Counted from the stretch's first letter, positions 34,756-43,701 are shown. The stretch is 64,000 nucleotides of DNA from an uncultured Devosia sp. (GCF_963517015.1 NZ_CAUQDV010000001.1:620001-684000), one strand, 5' to 3'. Numbers and translations: made by a program. Notes: generated by a model not told the origin, from the letters alone.

Positions 34756-36156
34756 CTACTTCTTGAGCTTCAGAGGCCCGACCATCTGTTCGGGCTTCAC
34801 TTCGGCGTCGAATTCCTCACCGGTCAGCAGGCCGAGCTCGATCGCGGTCTCGCGCAGGGTGCTGCCGTTCTTGTGAGCGGTCTTGGCGATCTTGGCGGCA
34901 TTGTCATAGCCGATCTTGCGGTTGAGCGCGGTGACCAGCATCAGCGACTTGTTGACCAGTTCGTCGATACGCTTGCGGTCGGGCTCGATGCCCACGGCGC
35001 AATTGTCATTGAACGACTTGGCGCTATCGGCCAGCAGGCGCACGGACTGCAGGAAATTATAGGCGATGACGGGCTTGAAGACATTGAGCTCGAAATTGCC
35101 CTGGCTGGCAGCGAAACCGATCGCGGCATCATTGCCCATGACCTGAGCGACGACCATGGTCATGGCTTCGGACTGGGTCGGATTGACCTTGCCCGGCATG
35201 ATGGAGGAGCCGGGCTCGTTTTCCGGAATGGTGATTTCGCCGAGACCCGAGCGGGGGCCGGAGGCCAGCCAGCGGACGTCATTGGCGATCTTCATGAAGG
35301 CAGCGGCGAGTTGCTTGAGGGCACCCGAGGTGCCGACGAAGGCGTCGTGGCCGGCCAGCAATGCGAACTTGTTGGGGCCGGTGACGAAGTCATGGCCGGT
35401 GAGGTCGGCAATTTCCTTCGCCACTGCCACGGCATAGTCGGGATGGGCATTGAGGCCGGTGCCGACGGCGGTGCCACCAAGCGCCAGTTCCTTGAGCTGG
35501 GGCAGGGTGGCCTTGACCGCAGCCACGGCATAGTCGATCTGAGCGACCCAGCCGGAAATTTCCTGGCCCAGGGTCAGGGGCGTTGCGTCCTGGAGATGGG
35601 TGCGGCCGATCTTGACCACATCCATATAGTCTTCGGACTTGGCATGGAGCGTGTCGCGCAGGATCTGCACGCGCGGGAACAGGTAGTTCACCAGCGCCTC
35701 GACGGCGGCGATATGCATGGCCGTGGGGTAAGTGTCGTTGGACGACTGGCTCATGTTGACGTGGTCATTGGGGTGCACGGGCTTCTTGGAGCCCATGGTG
35801 CCGCCAGCCAGCTCGATGCCGCGGTTGGAGATGACTTCGTTGACATTCATGTTGGACTGGGTGCCCGAGCCGGTCTGCCAGACGACGAGCGGGAAGTGGT
35901 CGACGAGCTTGCCGGCGATCACTTCGTCGGCGGCCTGGACGATCAGGTCGCGGGTCTTTTCGTCGAGCAGGCCCAGCTTGTGATTGGCAAGAGCCGCGGC
36001 TTTCTTGAGCACACCAAAAGCGGTGACGATTTCGGTCGGCATTTTCTCGCCGCCGATGTCGAAATTCATCAGGCTCCGGGCCGTCTGCGCGCCATAGTAT
36101 TTGTCATTCGGAACCTCGATCGTGCCCATCGTGTCCGATTCAACGCGCATGCTCAT
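34756..36156 (-). CDS. fumC: Fumarate hydratase class II
   Basis: 466 residues. Oxygen-stable fumarase of the TCA cycle, a homotetramer. It opens RVESDTMGTIEVPNDKYYGAQT and has SSNDTYPTAMHIAA, the catalytic-lid signature GSSIMPGKVNPTQSEA, and TALNRKIGYDNAAKIA. The ATG at 36156 is preceded by CGGGAG. It follows the rpmF terminator on the same strand and ends at a shared terminator. Confidence 0.97.
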   Translation of the reverse strand: MSMRVESDTMGTIEVPNDKYYGAQTARSLMNFDIGGEKMPTEIVTAFGVLKKAAALANHKLGLLDEKTRDLIVQAADEVIAGKLVDHFPLVVWQTGSGTQSNMNVNEVISNRGIELAGGTMGSKKPVHPNDHVNMSQSSNDTYPTAMHIAAVEALVNYLFPRVQILRDTLHAKSEDYMDVVKIGRTHLQDATPLTLGQEISGWVAQIDYAVAAVKATLPQLKELALGGTAVGTGLNAHPDYAVAVAKEIADLTGHDFVTGPNKFALLAGHDAFVGTSGALKQLAAAFMKIANDVRWLASGPRSGLGEITIPENEPGSSIMPGKVNPTQSEAMTMVVAQVMGNDAAIGFAASQGNFELNVFKPVIAYNFLQSVRLLADSAKSFNDNCAVGIEPDRKRIDELVNKSLMLVTALNRKIGYDNAAKIAKTAHKNGSTLRETAIELGLLTGEEFDAEVKPEQMVGPLKLKK

Positions 36157-36205
36157 GTAGTCGCTCCCGGAATGTCCGCTTCTGTTGCGGTTTGGAAATA
36201 GCAAA

Positions 36206-36233
36206 ACGGCCGGTCTCTGAGGAGACCGGCCGT
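36206..36233 (-). terminator. Rho-independent terminator after rpmF (minus strand)
   Basis: A perfect 12-bp stem ACGGCCGGTCTC / GAGACCGGCCGT (36206-36217 with 36222-36233) with a 4-nt loop. On the minus strand it is followed by TTTTGC. It lies between rpmF and fumC. Confidence 0.9.
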
Positions 36234-36277
36234 CGCAATATCACAGATCGAGCGCAGTTTGCGCCTCGTCTTTGGAA

Positions 36278-36457
36278 TTAGTTCTTTGCCGCGAGGACCT
36301 GGCGACCGCGGTACATGCCGGTCTTGAGGTCGACGTGATGCGGGCGGCGCAGCTCGCCGGAATCCTTGTCCTCGACATAGGATGCGCTGGCAAGGGCGTC
36401 GGCCGAACGGCGGAAACCGCGCTTCATCGGCGAGGTTTTGCGTTTTGGAACTGCCAT
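36278..36457 (-). CDS. rpmF: 50S ribosomal protein L32
   Basis: 59 residues, read from ATG at 36455-36457 to TAA at 36278-36280. It begins MAVPKRKTSPMKRGFRR and continues through DKDSGELRRPHHVDLKTGMY, the form of L32 found in alphaproteobacteria, without the zinc-binding cysteines of other L32 types. AAAGGA lies before the start. It is a structural protein of the large ribosomal subunit. A terminator follows at 36206. Confidence 0.96.
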   Translation of the reverse strand: MAVPKRKTSPMKRGFRRSADALASASYVEDKDSGELRRPHHVDLKTGMYRGRQVLAAKN

Positions 36458-36608
36458 GGTCCGGTCCTTTTGAATTCAATATCGTTGCGCCGCCAAAGCG
36501 GCCCAGAGACTTATCTCTGAAGGGATTGGAGGGCTCTATAGAGCAAGTCCGAGAGCTTGGCTAGTGGGTTGTGCAAAGAGTCCGAAGACTCAATTCACAA
36601 GGCTCAGA

Positions 36609-36953
36609 TCAGGCTGCCTGAACGCCCGGAGCCGGTTCGGCGCCTTCAAGATCCCAGATCGTGGTCAGGCGCTCGGCGGCAGTCACGGTTGCAGGCATGC
36701 GGAAGGCACGGTCGGCGCAATCGAGGGCCAGCCGAAAGCGCGTGCGGCTCAGCGGATCGGCCACAAGCTCGTCGCTCGATCCAACCCAAAGCACGTGGCT
36801 GCCTTTGGCGAGCAAAAACAGCGCAGCGTCGCCCATGGCAAAATGATCGAGATTTTCGCTGACCAGATCATAGGACCGGCCCGAACGGCCGCGCCAATGG
36901 CTCTGCCGGCCAAAGCCATGAACCACAACATTGCTTTCGATCATGCCAGCCAT
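36609..36953 (-). CDS. Uncharacterised protein with a LexA-type promoter
   Basis: 114 residues with no signal peptide or membrane segment. It begins MAGMIESNVVVHGFGRQSHW; the central part (YDLVSENLDHFAMGD, then AALFLLAKGSHVLWVGSSDE) is arranged somewhat like the GIY-YIG core, with ALF and WVG at the two strand positions, but this is only a suggestion. I do not recognise the family. A perfect GAAC-N7-GAAC box overlaps the -10 of a good promoter just upstream, pointing to SOS control. ATGs at 36953 and 36944 are both possible starts. Confidence 0.75.
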   Translation of the reverse strand: MAGMIESNVVVHGFGRQSHWRGRSGRSYDLVSENLDHFAMGDAALFLLAKGSHVLWVGSSDELVADPLSRTRFRLALDCADRAFRMPATVTAAERLTTIWDLEGAEPAPGVQAA

Positions 36954-36984
36954 AACAGCGCCCCGTGCCTGTTCGATTGAACAA

Positions 36985-36999
36985 GAACAAAATTAGAAC
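36985..36999 (-). promoter_or_regulatory. LexA-type SOS box (GAAC-N7-GAAC)
   Basis: GAAC at 36985-36988 and 36996-36999 with an A/T-only 7-bp spacer, the alphaproteobacterial LexA consensus (GTTC-N7-GTTC on the minus strand). It overlaps the -10 hexamer of the promoter at 36990-37018, the expected arrangement for repression. Confidence 0.72.
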
Positions 37000-37018
37000 A
37001 AAATACAAAGCCCGTCAA
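36990..37018 (-). promoter_or_regulatory. Sigma-70-type promoter of the putative SOS gene
   Basis: On the minus strand TTGACG (37018-37013) and TAATTT (36995-36990) are separated by exactly 17 bp. Transcription would start near 36983, about 30 bases before the first ATG at 36953. Confidence 0.7.
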
Positions 37019-37081
37019 GCAGTGCTTTCGAGCCTATCTATATCTATGGGTCGGTTTGTGATTCTCGTCAACATATAGCGG

Positions 37082-37894
37082 TTAGGCGGTTTGTTCGCCT
37101 GAACTGCGAAGGTTGTCGATACGGGATTGCAATTCGGGGGAAACCGGCCGGCCAAGACCGCGATCCACAGCTTCGAGAATCAATGCATTGGATTGAGTTT
37201 CGATGGCAGATTTGAGGCGATCGAGGAATATGTCGGCAGGCAGGCCGGGCTCGATGGCGGGCAGGAAGCGCGCCTGGGCACGGCCGGGCCAGATCAGCAG
37301 GCTGTTGCGACCCCAGAACAGGCCGGAATTGAGTGCCACCGGTACCACCGGCACGTTGAGTTCGAGATACATCCGCACAATGCCCTGACGATAGTCAGGC
37401 GGAGCGAGTGGCGCCTTGCGTGTGCCTTCAGGGAAAATGACGATGCGGGAGCCGCGCGCTACTGCGTCCCTGGCCTGGGCCATCATCAGCGGAATGGCTT
37501 CGGCGCCCTTCTTGCGGTCAACGGCTATGCAGTCGAGCGAACGCGCTGCCCAGCCGAAGAAGGGAATGTCCATCAACTCCTTCTTGACCACATAGGCCGG
37601 TTGCCCGGTATGGGGAAAGATGGCGAAGACATCCCAGTCGCTCTGATGCTTGGAGGCAATGATGCAACCGCCGGGCGGGATGTTTTCTTCTCCGCTCACC
37701 TGCGTCTTGACGCCGGCGAGGATCCGCATCAGCCAGACATTGGACCGGCACCAATAGCGGGCGAGAGCCCAGCCAAGGGCTGAACGGCCGCCCGCGATCC
37801 GGCCGACCAGAGCGATGAGAATGGCGAGCACTGCCGTTTGTCCGATGAAGACGACATAGAACAAAGCCGTTCGGATCGACTGTATGACGGCCAT
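37082..37894 (-). CDS. plsC: 1-acyl-sn-glycerol-3-phosphate acyltransferase
   Basis: 270 residues. It makes phosphatidic acid from lysophosphatidic acid at the inner membrane. The acyltransferase motifs are KHQSDWD (HX4D), CIAVDRKKGAEAIP, FPEGTRKAP and VPVVPVALNSG, in the PlsC order. A hydrophobic N-terminus (ALFYVVFIGQTAVLAILIAL) anchors it. It is downstream of the YcxB-like gene on the same strand. Confidence 0.94.
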   Translation of the reverse strand: MAVIQSIRTALFYVVFIGQTAVLAILIALVGRIAGGRSALGWALARYWCRSNVWLMRILAGVKTQVSGEENIPPGGCIIASKHQSDWDVFAIFPHTGQPAYVVKKELMDIPFFGWAARSLDCIAVDRKKGAEAIPLMMAQARDAVARGSRIVIFPEGTRKAPLAPPDYRQGIVRMYLELNVPVVPVALNSGLFWGRNSLLIWPGRAQARFLPAIEPGLPADIFLDRLKSAIETQSNALILEAVDRGLGRPVSPELQSRIDNLRSSGEQTA

Positions 37895-37921
37895 GCTTTC
37901 TCCTCGCGCAGGCTGATGCAG

Positions 37922-38446
37922 CTAAACGCCGACCCTGGTCAGATGGTGCCGGAGGTCGGTCTCCTGCTCCGGGCTCAGGACCCGCTTGGGGATCACCCTA
38001 TACAGCCGATCGCTTTCGAACAGCAGAAGCATCCTGTCGTTTTCCGCCCAGCCGTGAAAATGGCTCCAGGGCATGTCGAAGCTGCCATACTCGGTGCCGA
38101 CGGTAAGCTTGTCCTCGCTCCAGCCATAGCGGAAATCGCCATGCAGCGATCGCTGCAGGCGGAAATTGCGTCTGGCCAGGGTGGGGATCAGCCAGAGCGT
38201 CCAGAGCATGACCAGGACAAAAGGCAGGACGGAGAGGCCCAGGATGCGAACGGGATCGGTCGCTATGGCCGATGGGCTGGTCGAGCCGGTGATCAGATAG
38301 GTGAAGAGGATCAGGCCGGCAAACCAGAGGCAGATATAGGCGACGATCACCTTGGGTCGGCCTATGTTCCTGCCGGAAAACAGGCGAGCGGCCTGGACCA
38401 GGTCGGCCTCGGTGAAGCGGAAAGTATCTGTGCTGCCATCCGCCAC
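37922..38446 (-). CDS. YcxB-like membrane protein
   Basis: 174 residues. Two transmembrane segments (about 32-54 and 68-90) are followed by a soluble domain with YGWSEDKLTVGTEYGSFDMPW and DRMLLLFESDRLYRVIPKRVL, resembling the YcxB-like C-terminal domain. The function is unknown. It starts almost exactly where ftsX ends (38446/38447), so it is likely coupled to ftsEX. Confidence 0.75.
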   Translation of the reverse strand: MADGSTDTFRFTEADLVQAARLFSGRNIGRPKVIVAYICLWFAGLILFTYLITGSTSPSAIATDPVRILGLSVLPFVLVMLWTLWLIPTLARRNFRLQRSLHGDFRYGWSEDKLTVGTEYGSFDMPWSHFHGWAENDRMLLLFESDRLYRVIPKRVLSPEQETDLRHHLTRVGV

Positions 38447-39376
38447 TTAGGAGGTTTCACTCAGGAAGCGGCGCACCGTGACGCGGGAGGTGATGGCGGT
38501 CAGCGCTGCGATAACCGGTATGACTGCAGCAATGCCGATTATCCCGCCGGTGCCGAGCGAGAAGCGGCCAAACAGCACGCCGAGTTGGGCGCCGGCTTCG
38601 CTGGACAGCATATTGCCCGCCGCCGTGCCGATCAGCGCGAAGAACAGCAGCGCGGCAACGGAGCCGAGCAATCCGCCCTGCAGGCCGATGGACAGGAACC
38701 GTCCCTGGAACTCGCCGGCGATGAAGCGGTTTGAGGCGCCGATATAGTGCAGGACATCGACAATCTCGCGATTGGTCGCCATGGCCCCGCGCGTGGCAAA
38801 GACGATGGCCAGAACGGTCGCCGCGCCGATCAGCAGCAGCACAAGGACGCCGGAAAGGACGACGGTTCCGGCCATGGTGTTGAGCTGTTGGCGCCAGGCG
38901 GCGTGGGTATCAAGGCTCGCGCCATTGATCGCGCCCAGATTGCGCTGCAGGCCCTCGATATCGGCTTCGACCGGATCGGCCAGTTGCACCACGACGAGAC
39001 GCGGCACTTCGATGGCCGTCAGGTCCAGCCCGGTACCAAGCCAGGGTTCGAGCAGGTCTTCGCTTTCCTCCAGCGAGAGGGCGCGGGCCGAAGCGACGCC
39101 GGGTGTCGACTGGGCCAGCGAGACGGCGGTGCGGATATTGCTCTCCATCACCTCGCCCTCGACGGGGCGGATCTGGATGGTCACTTCGCGGCCGGTATCG
39201 GCAGACCAGGCGATGGCGGATTTTTGCACCAACACCACGCCGCCCAGCGTCACGGCCGAGAGGAAGCTCATGATGGTGATGAGCAGCAGGAGAGTTCGAC
39301 CGGCGACGCTCTTTTCGGGAACGATAGGTGCGGCGCCCTTGCGCCGGGGAATCAGGCTGCGGACGCGCTCAATCAT
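38447..39376 (-). CDS. ftsX: Cell division protein FtsX
   Basis: 309-residue permease-like partner of FtsE. The FtsEX complex sits at the division septum and activates peptidoglycan hydrolases. A basic cytoplasmic N-terminus (RSLIPRRKGAAPIVPEKS) is followed by a first transmembrane segment, a large periplasmic domain (about 60-170) and three C-terminal transmembrane segments with TRGAMATNREIVDVLHYIGA in the cytoplasmic loop. It overlaps ftsE by 8 bp. Confidence 0.93.
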   Translation of the reverse strand: MIERVRSLIPRRKGAAPIVPEKSVAGRTLLLLITIMSFLSAVTLGGVVLVQKSAIAWSADTGREVTIQIRPVEGEVMESNIRTAVSLAQSTPGVASARALSLEESEDLLEPWLGTGLDLTAIEVPRLVVVQLADPVEADIEGLQRNLGAINGASLDTHAAWRQQLNTMAGTVVLSGVLVLLLIGAATVLAIVFATRGAMATNREIVDVLHYIGASNRFIAGEFQGRFLSIGLQGGLLGSVAALLFFALIGTAAGNMLSSEAGAQLGVLFGRFSLGTGGIIGIAAVIPVIAALTAITSRVTVRRFLSETS

Positions 39377-40031
39377 GGATGGTGAGCTCCCCCTTTTGCA
39401 GCAGCATGCGCGGATAGTTGAACTTGTCGAGCAACGGCAATTCGTGGGTCGCGAGGATGATGGTCATGCCGAGCGTGCGATTGAGCTCGGCAAACAGGTG
39501 CACCAGGCGGCTCGACAGTTCCGGATCGACATTGCCGGTCGGCTCGTCGGCCAGCAGAACCTTGGGCCGGGCGATGACGGCGCGGGCAATGGCAGCGCGT
39601 TGTTTCTCGCCGCCCGAGAGCAGCGAGGGTAGGGCATTCATGCGCTCGCCCAGGCCCACCCACTCAAGCAGTTCGGTGACATTGGGGCGGTATTCGCTTT
39701 CAGGCTGGCCAAGCACGCGCAGGGGCAGGGCGACATTCTCGAAGGTCGTCAGATGGTCGAGCAGGCGGAATTCTTGGAAGACGATGCCGATATGACGGCG
39801 CATCTGCAGCAGGCGGTCCTGGCTGAGATTGCCCACATCCTCGCCGAACATGGTGACATTGCCGCGGCTGGGCTTGAGCGACAGCAGCAGCAGGCGGAGA
39901 AGGCTGGTCTTGCCCGAGCCGGAAGGGCCGGTCAGGAAATGAAACGAGCCGGGCTCGACCGAAAAGGTCAAGTCCCGCAGGATCTCCGGACCATTGCCGT
40001 AGCGCAATCCGACATTGGAAAACTCGATCAA
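39369..40031 (-). CDS. ftsE: Cell division ATP-binding protein FtsE
   Basis: ABC ATPase with Walker A GPSGSGKTS, Q-loop FQEFRLLDHLT, signature LSGGEKQR, Walker B VLLADEPTGNVD and switch His in LATHELPLL. I place the start at the TTG at 40031, giving IEFSNVGLRYGNGPEIL and a usual length of 220 residues; ATG codons at 40088 and 40145 are in frame but add an atypical extension. It works with FtsX in septal hydrolase activation and is divergent from the zinc-ribbon gene. Confidence 0.9.
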   Translation of the reverse strand: MIEFSNVGLRYGNGPEILRDLTFSVEPGSFHFLTGPSGSGKTSLLRLLLLSLKPSRGNVTMFGEDVGNLSQDRLLQMRRHIGIVFQEFRLLDHLTTFENVALPLRVLGQPESEYRPNVTELLEWVGLGERMNALPSLLSGGEKQRAAIARAVIARPKVLLADEPTGNVDPELSSRLVHLFAELNRTLGMTIILATHELPLLDKFNYPRMLLQKGELTIHD

Positions 40032-40244
40032 GAGTGGCTGGCTCCGATATCGTCCGCCCGCGGGCGAATCAGGTGTTGAGCGCAGCATAACAGCCATCAT
40101 GGCCGCATGCGCCTTTGGCTGGTGATGCTGGGATGAAAGCGGCACAAATGTGGTGGATTATCATCGCACTGGCGCAAGGTTTGAGGAGTTTTAACCCCCG
40201 CTGGATAGGGTCAGGCCTCAGCGTTCCCAATTCCGTCTGGCCCG

Positions 40245-41210
40245 ATGATCATAACCTGTCCGCATTGCCAGACCAAATACCAGGTCACCTACGAGGCCAT
40301 AGGCTCGGCCGGCCGCAAGGTGCAGTGTGCCCATTGCCAGCAGGCCTGGCAGCAGAAGGCGCTCGATCCGGAGGCTGATTCCACCCCCGAGCAGAAGCAG
40401 GCTTCTGCCGAAATGACCGAAGACGCCTTGGATGAGGCACTGGCGGTCGAAGCCGAGTCCGCCCTGGCCGAAAAGGCGCGCAAGCTGCGCCAGGAAAAGG
40501 CCGCCGAAGAGGCCCAGCATCGTGCTGCCGCAGCGGCCGCCGCTGCTGCCAGCAAGGCCGAGGCGGCCATGCTCAAGAAGCGGCAGAAGGATTTTTCCAA
40601 GCGTCACAATGCCATGGTGGCCGATCTGCCGCTGGCGCGCCTGCGCCGGACCTTCCGCATCCTGGGTGGGGTGGCGCTGGCCGGCGTTGTCGCCATGGGC
40701 TATTTCGGCCGGGCTACGGTGGTCGAGCATTTTCCGGCCATGGCCGGCGTCTATGAGTCCGTCGGGCTCGGCGTCAATGTTGTCGGTCTGGACTTTTCCA
40801 ATGTGACGACGCAGCAATCGCTGCGCGACGGCAAGGAAATGCTGGCCGTATCGGCGCAGATCGTGGGTCTAGAAACCGAACCGCGGCCGGTGCCTGCCGT
40901 TGTCGTCACCCTGCTCGACAGCCATGGGCAGGGCATCTACGAGTGGAGCGTGACGCCCGCCGTGCGCGACCTGATGGCTGGAGAGCGGGCGACTTTCGAC
41001 ACGCAGCTCACTTTGCCGCCGGGCGATGCGGCCAGCGTGCGCCTCAGCTTTGCGGGCGGGCAGACTGTTCCTCTGGCCACGACGCCAGAACTGGCTCCGC
41101 TAGGCGAAGCGCCGCAACCGGAAGATACCGGCCATGCCGTGCCCGGCGAAACCACAGATCACGCGGCTCCCGCCGCCACACCAGACCATTCTACTCCGGA
41201 GCATCACTGA
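40245..41210 (+). CDS. Zinc-ribbon (MJ0042-type) membrane protein, DUF3426-like
   Basis: 321 residues. The N-terminal zinc ribbon has two CxxC pairs (CPHCQTKYQV and VQCAHCQQAW). A charged Ala/Glu-rich helical region (about 45-125) is followed by one transmembrane segment (ILGGVALAGVVAMGYFG), a periplasmic beta domain and a Pro/Thr/His-rich tail. The type adjoins ftsEX in many alphaproteobacteria; its function is unknown. The stop overlaps the start of cpdR (TGATG). Confidence 0.88.
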   Translation: MIITCPHCQTKYQVTYEAIGSAGRKVQCAHCQQAWQQKALDPEADSTPEQKQASAEMTEDALDEALAVEAESALAEKARKLRQEKAAEEAQHRAAAAAAAAASKAEAAMLKKRQKDFSKRHNAMVADLPLARLRRTFRILGGVALAGVVAMGYFGRATVVEHFPAMAGVYESVGLGVNVVGLDFSNVTTQQSLRDGKEMLAVSAQIVGLETEPRPVPAVVVTLLDSHGQGIYEWSVTPAVRDLMAGERATFDTQLTLPPGDAASVRLSFAGGQTVPLATTPELAPLGEAPQPEDTGHAVPGETTDHAAPAATPDHSTPEHH

Positions 41211-41623
41211 TGGCCCGTATTCTTGTTGCCGAAGACGATCCGTCCGTGCGCGCTTTCGTCGTCAGCGCCCTCACCATGAAGGGTCATGAGGTCGTTGCCG
41301 AAGAAGATGGCGGCCTTGCCGCCGAAACCGCCGATGCCGAAGAAGGCCGGTTCGACCTGCTGCTGTCCGACATCAAGATGCCGATCATGGACGGAATTGC
41401 GCTGGCGCTTCACGTGGCGGCGAAATTCCCGGACATGACGATCGTGCTGATGACCGGGTTTGCCGATCAGCGCGAACGCGCCCATGGGCTCGATGCGCTG
41501 ATCTATGATGTCATTACCAAGCCCTTCACGCTGGCCGACCTGTTGCAGAAGGTCGAAGACGCGCTGGAAGGCAAGCCGGTGGAAGTGCTGTCACTGGCCC
41601 GTCAGGCCCAGCAACAGCAGTAA
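41210..41623 (+). CDS. cpdR: Cell-cycle response regulator CpdR
   Basis: 137-residue single-domain response regulator. It shows ARILVAEDDPSVRAFV, phospho-acceptor Asp in LLLSDIKMPIMDG, LMTGFADQRERAHGLDALIYDV and the conserved Lys in ITKPFTLADLL, closely matching CpdR. Known role: when unphosphorylated it directs ClpXP to degrade cell-cycle proteins; it is phosphorylated through the CckA-ChpT relay. A Gln-rich tail (RQAQQQQ) ends it. Translation is coupled to the zinc-ribbon gene. Confidence 0.9.
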   Translation: MARILVAEDDPSVRAFVVSALTMKGHEVVAEEDGGLAAETADAEEGRFDLLLSDIKMPIMDGIALALHVAAKFPDMTIVLMTGFADQRERAHGLDALIYDVITKPFTLADLLQKVEDALEGKPVEVLSLARQAQQQQ

Positions 41624-41625
41624 GA

Positions 41626-42885
41626 TCAGACCCAGTCAGGGACGCTGTCGAGCGCGATCAAGTCGTCCAGGCTCTTGCGTGGACGGATGACGTGGAAGCG
41701 GCCGCCGTCGACCAGGACTTCTGGGATCAGGGCGCGGGAGTTGTAGGTCGAGGCCATCACCGCGCCATAGGCGCCGGCACTCATCACCGCCAGCAAGTCG
41801 CCTTCCTTGACGCCGGGCATGGTGCGGCCCTTGGCGAGATAGTCGCCGGTTTCGCAAACCGGACCGACGATATCGGCGGTGATCGGCGCCAGGTTGGAAT
41901 GGTTGACCGGCACGACGTCATGATGAGCCTCGTAAAGCGTGGGGCGGATCAGGTCGTTCATCGCCGCATCGACAATGACGAAATTGCTCGCGCCTTCCTT
42001 CACATATTCGACCTTGGTGACCAGAATGCCGGCATTGCCGACGAGCAGGCGACCGGGTTCGATAACGAGGGTACAGCCGAGCTGGCCGACCTTGTCGCGC
42101 ACGACGGCGGCATAGGCTTCGGGCGCGGGTGGCGCTTCCTGATCGTGATGATAGGGGATGCCCAGACCGCCACCGACATCGACATGATGGATGTCGTGAC
42201 CATCGGCGCGCAGCGTTGTGACGAGTTCGGCCATCAGCGAAAAGGCGGTGCCGAAGGGCTCGAGATCGGTGAGTTGCGATCCGATATGCATGTCGACGCC
42301 GACGGCCTCGACAGCGGGCAACTCGGCAATGCGCCGATAGACCTCGCGGGCGCGCATGAAGGGAATGCCGAACTTGTTCTCGGCCTTGCCGGTCGAAATC
42401 TTGGCGTGGGTGCGGGCATCGACATCGGGATTGATGCGGACCGAGACTTTCGCCGTCAGGCCCATGTCGGAAGCGACCATCGAGAGGCGTTCGAGCTCGG
42501 GCTCGCTCTCGACGTTGAAGCACTTGATGCCCGCCTCAAGGCCGCGACGCATTTCGGCAATGGTCTTGGCGACGCCGGAGAAAACGATCATCTCAGGCTT
42601 GATGCCGGCGGCCAGGGCGCGTTCGAGTTCGCCCAGCGAAACCACATCGGCGCCAGCACCCTCTGAAGCCATGAGCTTGAGCACGGCCTGGTTGGAATTG
42701 GCCTTCATGGCATAGGCGAGAAGCGTCGGAATGCCCTCGAACGCCTCTTTCACCACGCGCACATGCCGGCGCAGGGTGGCGCTGGAATAGACATAGAAAG
42801 GCGTGCCAACCTTGGCGGCGAGGTCGTTGAGATTGACGTCCTCGGCATAAAGGGTTTCGTCGCGGTGGTGGAAATGATGGACCAA
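41626..42885 (-). CDS. lysA: Diaminopimelate decarboxylase
   Basis: 419-residue PLP enzyme, fold type III, last step of lysine synthesis. The PLP Lys lies in LLAYAMKANSNQAVLK. Other landmarks are HIGSQLTDLEPF, VDVGGGLGIPY, EPGRLLVGNAG and GPVCETGDYLAKGR. It is the last gene of a same-strand argH, ChaC-like, ChaC-like, lysA run, 64 bp after the second ChaC-like gene, and converges on cpdR with a 2-bp gap. Confidence 0.97.
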   Translation of the reverse strand: MVHHFHHRDETLYAEDVNLNDLAAKVGTPFYVYSSATLRRHVRVVKEAFEGIPTLLAYAMKANSNQAVLKLMASEGAGADVVSLGELERALAAGIKPEMIVFSGVAKTIAEMRRGLEAGIKCFNVESEPELERLSMVASDMGLTAKVSVRINPDVDARTHAKISTGKAENKFGIPFMRAREVYRRIAELPAVEAVGVDMHIGSQLTDLEPFGTAFSLMAELVTTLRADGHDIHHVDVGGGLGIPYHHDQEAPPAPEAYAAVVRDKVGQLGCTLVIEPGRLLVGNAGILVTKVEYVKEGASNFVIVDAAMNDLIRPTLYEAHHDVVPVNHSNLAPITADIVGPVCETGDYLAKGRTMPGVKEGDLLAVMSAGAYGAVMASTYNSRALIPEVLVDGGRFHVIRPRKSLDDLIALDSVPDWV

Positions 42886-42949
42886 GGCCGGAGCTCCGTC
42901 GGAAGTGCCCTTGGCTCTAAGCCAAAGCCTTCAAAAACGAAAGCGAGAC

Positions 42950-43678
42950 TTACCAGTCCGCAGCATATGCGGCCTCGATGCGTTCGGCGACGAGCGACTG
43001 CAATTGCCAGAGATGGGGGTCGTGGATGCCCATGTCTTCGAGATGCTGGACGGTCGCGAAGAGATATTGCGCCATGGAGCCACGCGAACCGACTGCCGTG
43101 GCCAGCACTTCGGCAATGCGGTCCATGGAGAGGCCGGAGACATAGCGTCCGGAATGGCGATCGATGCAGAAGGTGATGGCGCGGATGGTGCGGTCGCCCG
43201 ATTTCACATTGACCCAGCGCGGCGGGAAGGGCGAGGGCGTCCAGCCCATTTCGCGCTCCAGCAGCCTAGTCATTTCCGCAACAACGCGGCCATGCGGCAG
43301 GCGATAGAGCACGCCATTGCAGGCGCCGCCGCGATCGAGTGCCAGCATCAGGCCGGGATTGGCGTCGGAACCGCGAAAGCGGTTGTTCCAGCCCAGGCAG
43401 AAGGAGCGATGCCAGCCGCGGACGAGGCCGGTGCGCATTTCGACGAAGTCGCAGGCCGGCTTCCAGATCAGCGAGCCATAGGCAAAGAACCAGACTTCCT
43501 CCTGCTCTGGATCGGGGCCGAGCAGGGTCTCAATGGCCTGGGAATAGTCGTCCGGCGTCGATGCGCACATGCCGTCGGGCGGCGGCGGCATGTCCTCGGT
43601 GGGATTTTCAGGCTGGATATAGCCGACATGACGCTCGGTAAGGCGCATCTGTCTTTGCCGGCCAGCCATCAGTCTCAA
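42950..43678 (-). CDS. ChaC-like gamma-glutamylcyclotransferase, tandem copy A
   Basis: 242 residues. The substrate loop FFAYGSLIWKPACDF is complete and LLEREMGWTPSP carries the acidic residue at the catalytic position. It is longer than canonical ChaC, with about 50 extra N-terminal residues, and differs in having WHRSFCLGWNNRFRG after the loop. It is tandem with the similar gene at 43702 (23-bp gap) inside the argH-lysA run. Likely cytoplasmic glutathione or gamma-glutamyl-peptide turnover; the substrate is not certain. Confidence 0.87.
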   Translation of the reverse strand: MRLMAGRQRQMRLTERHVGYIQPENPTEDMPPPPDGMCASTPDDYSQAIETLLGPDPEQEEVWFFAYGSLIWKPACDFVEMRTGLVRGWHRSFCLGWNNRFRGSDANPGLMLALDRGGACNGVLYRLPHGRVVAEMTRLLEREMGWTPSPFPPRWVNVKSGDRTIRAITFCIDRHSGRYVSGLSMDRIAEVLATAVGSRGSMAQYLFATVQHLEDMGIHDPHLWQLQSLVAERIEAAYAADW

Positions 43679-43701
43679 CCCAAATCAGCGGAACACACGA
43701 T

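Noticed and set aside
36458..36608. Small hairpin CAGAGA/TCTCTG upstream of rpmF as a regulatory element
   Set aside because: It is only 6 bp, without a T-run or resemblance to a known leader structure; likely chance.
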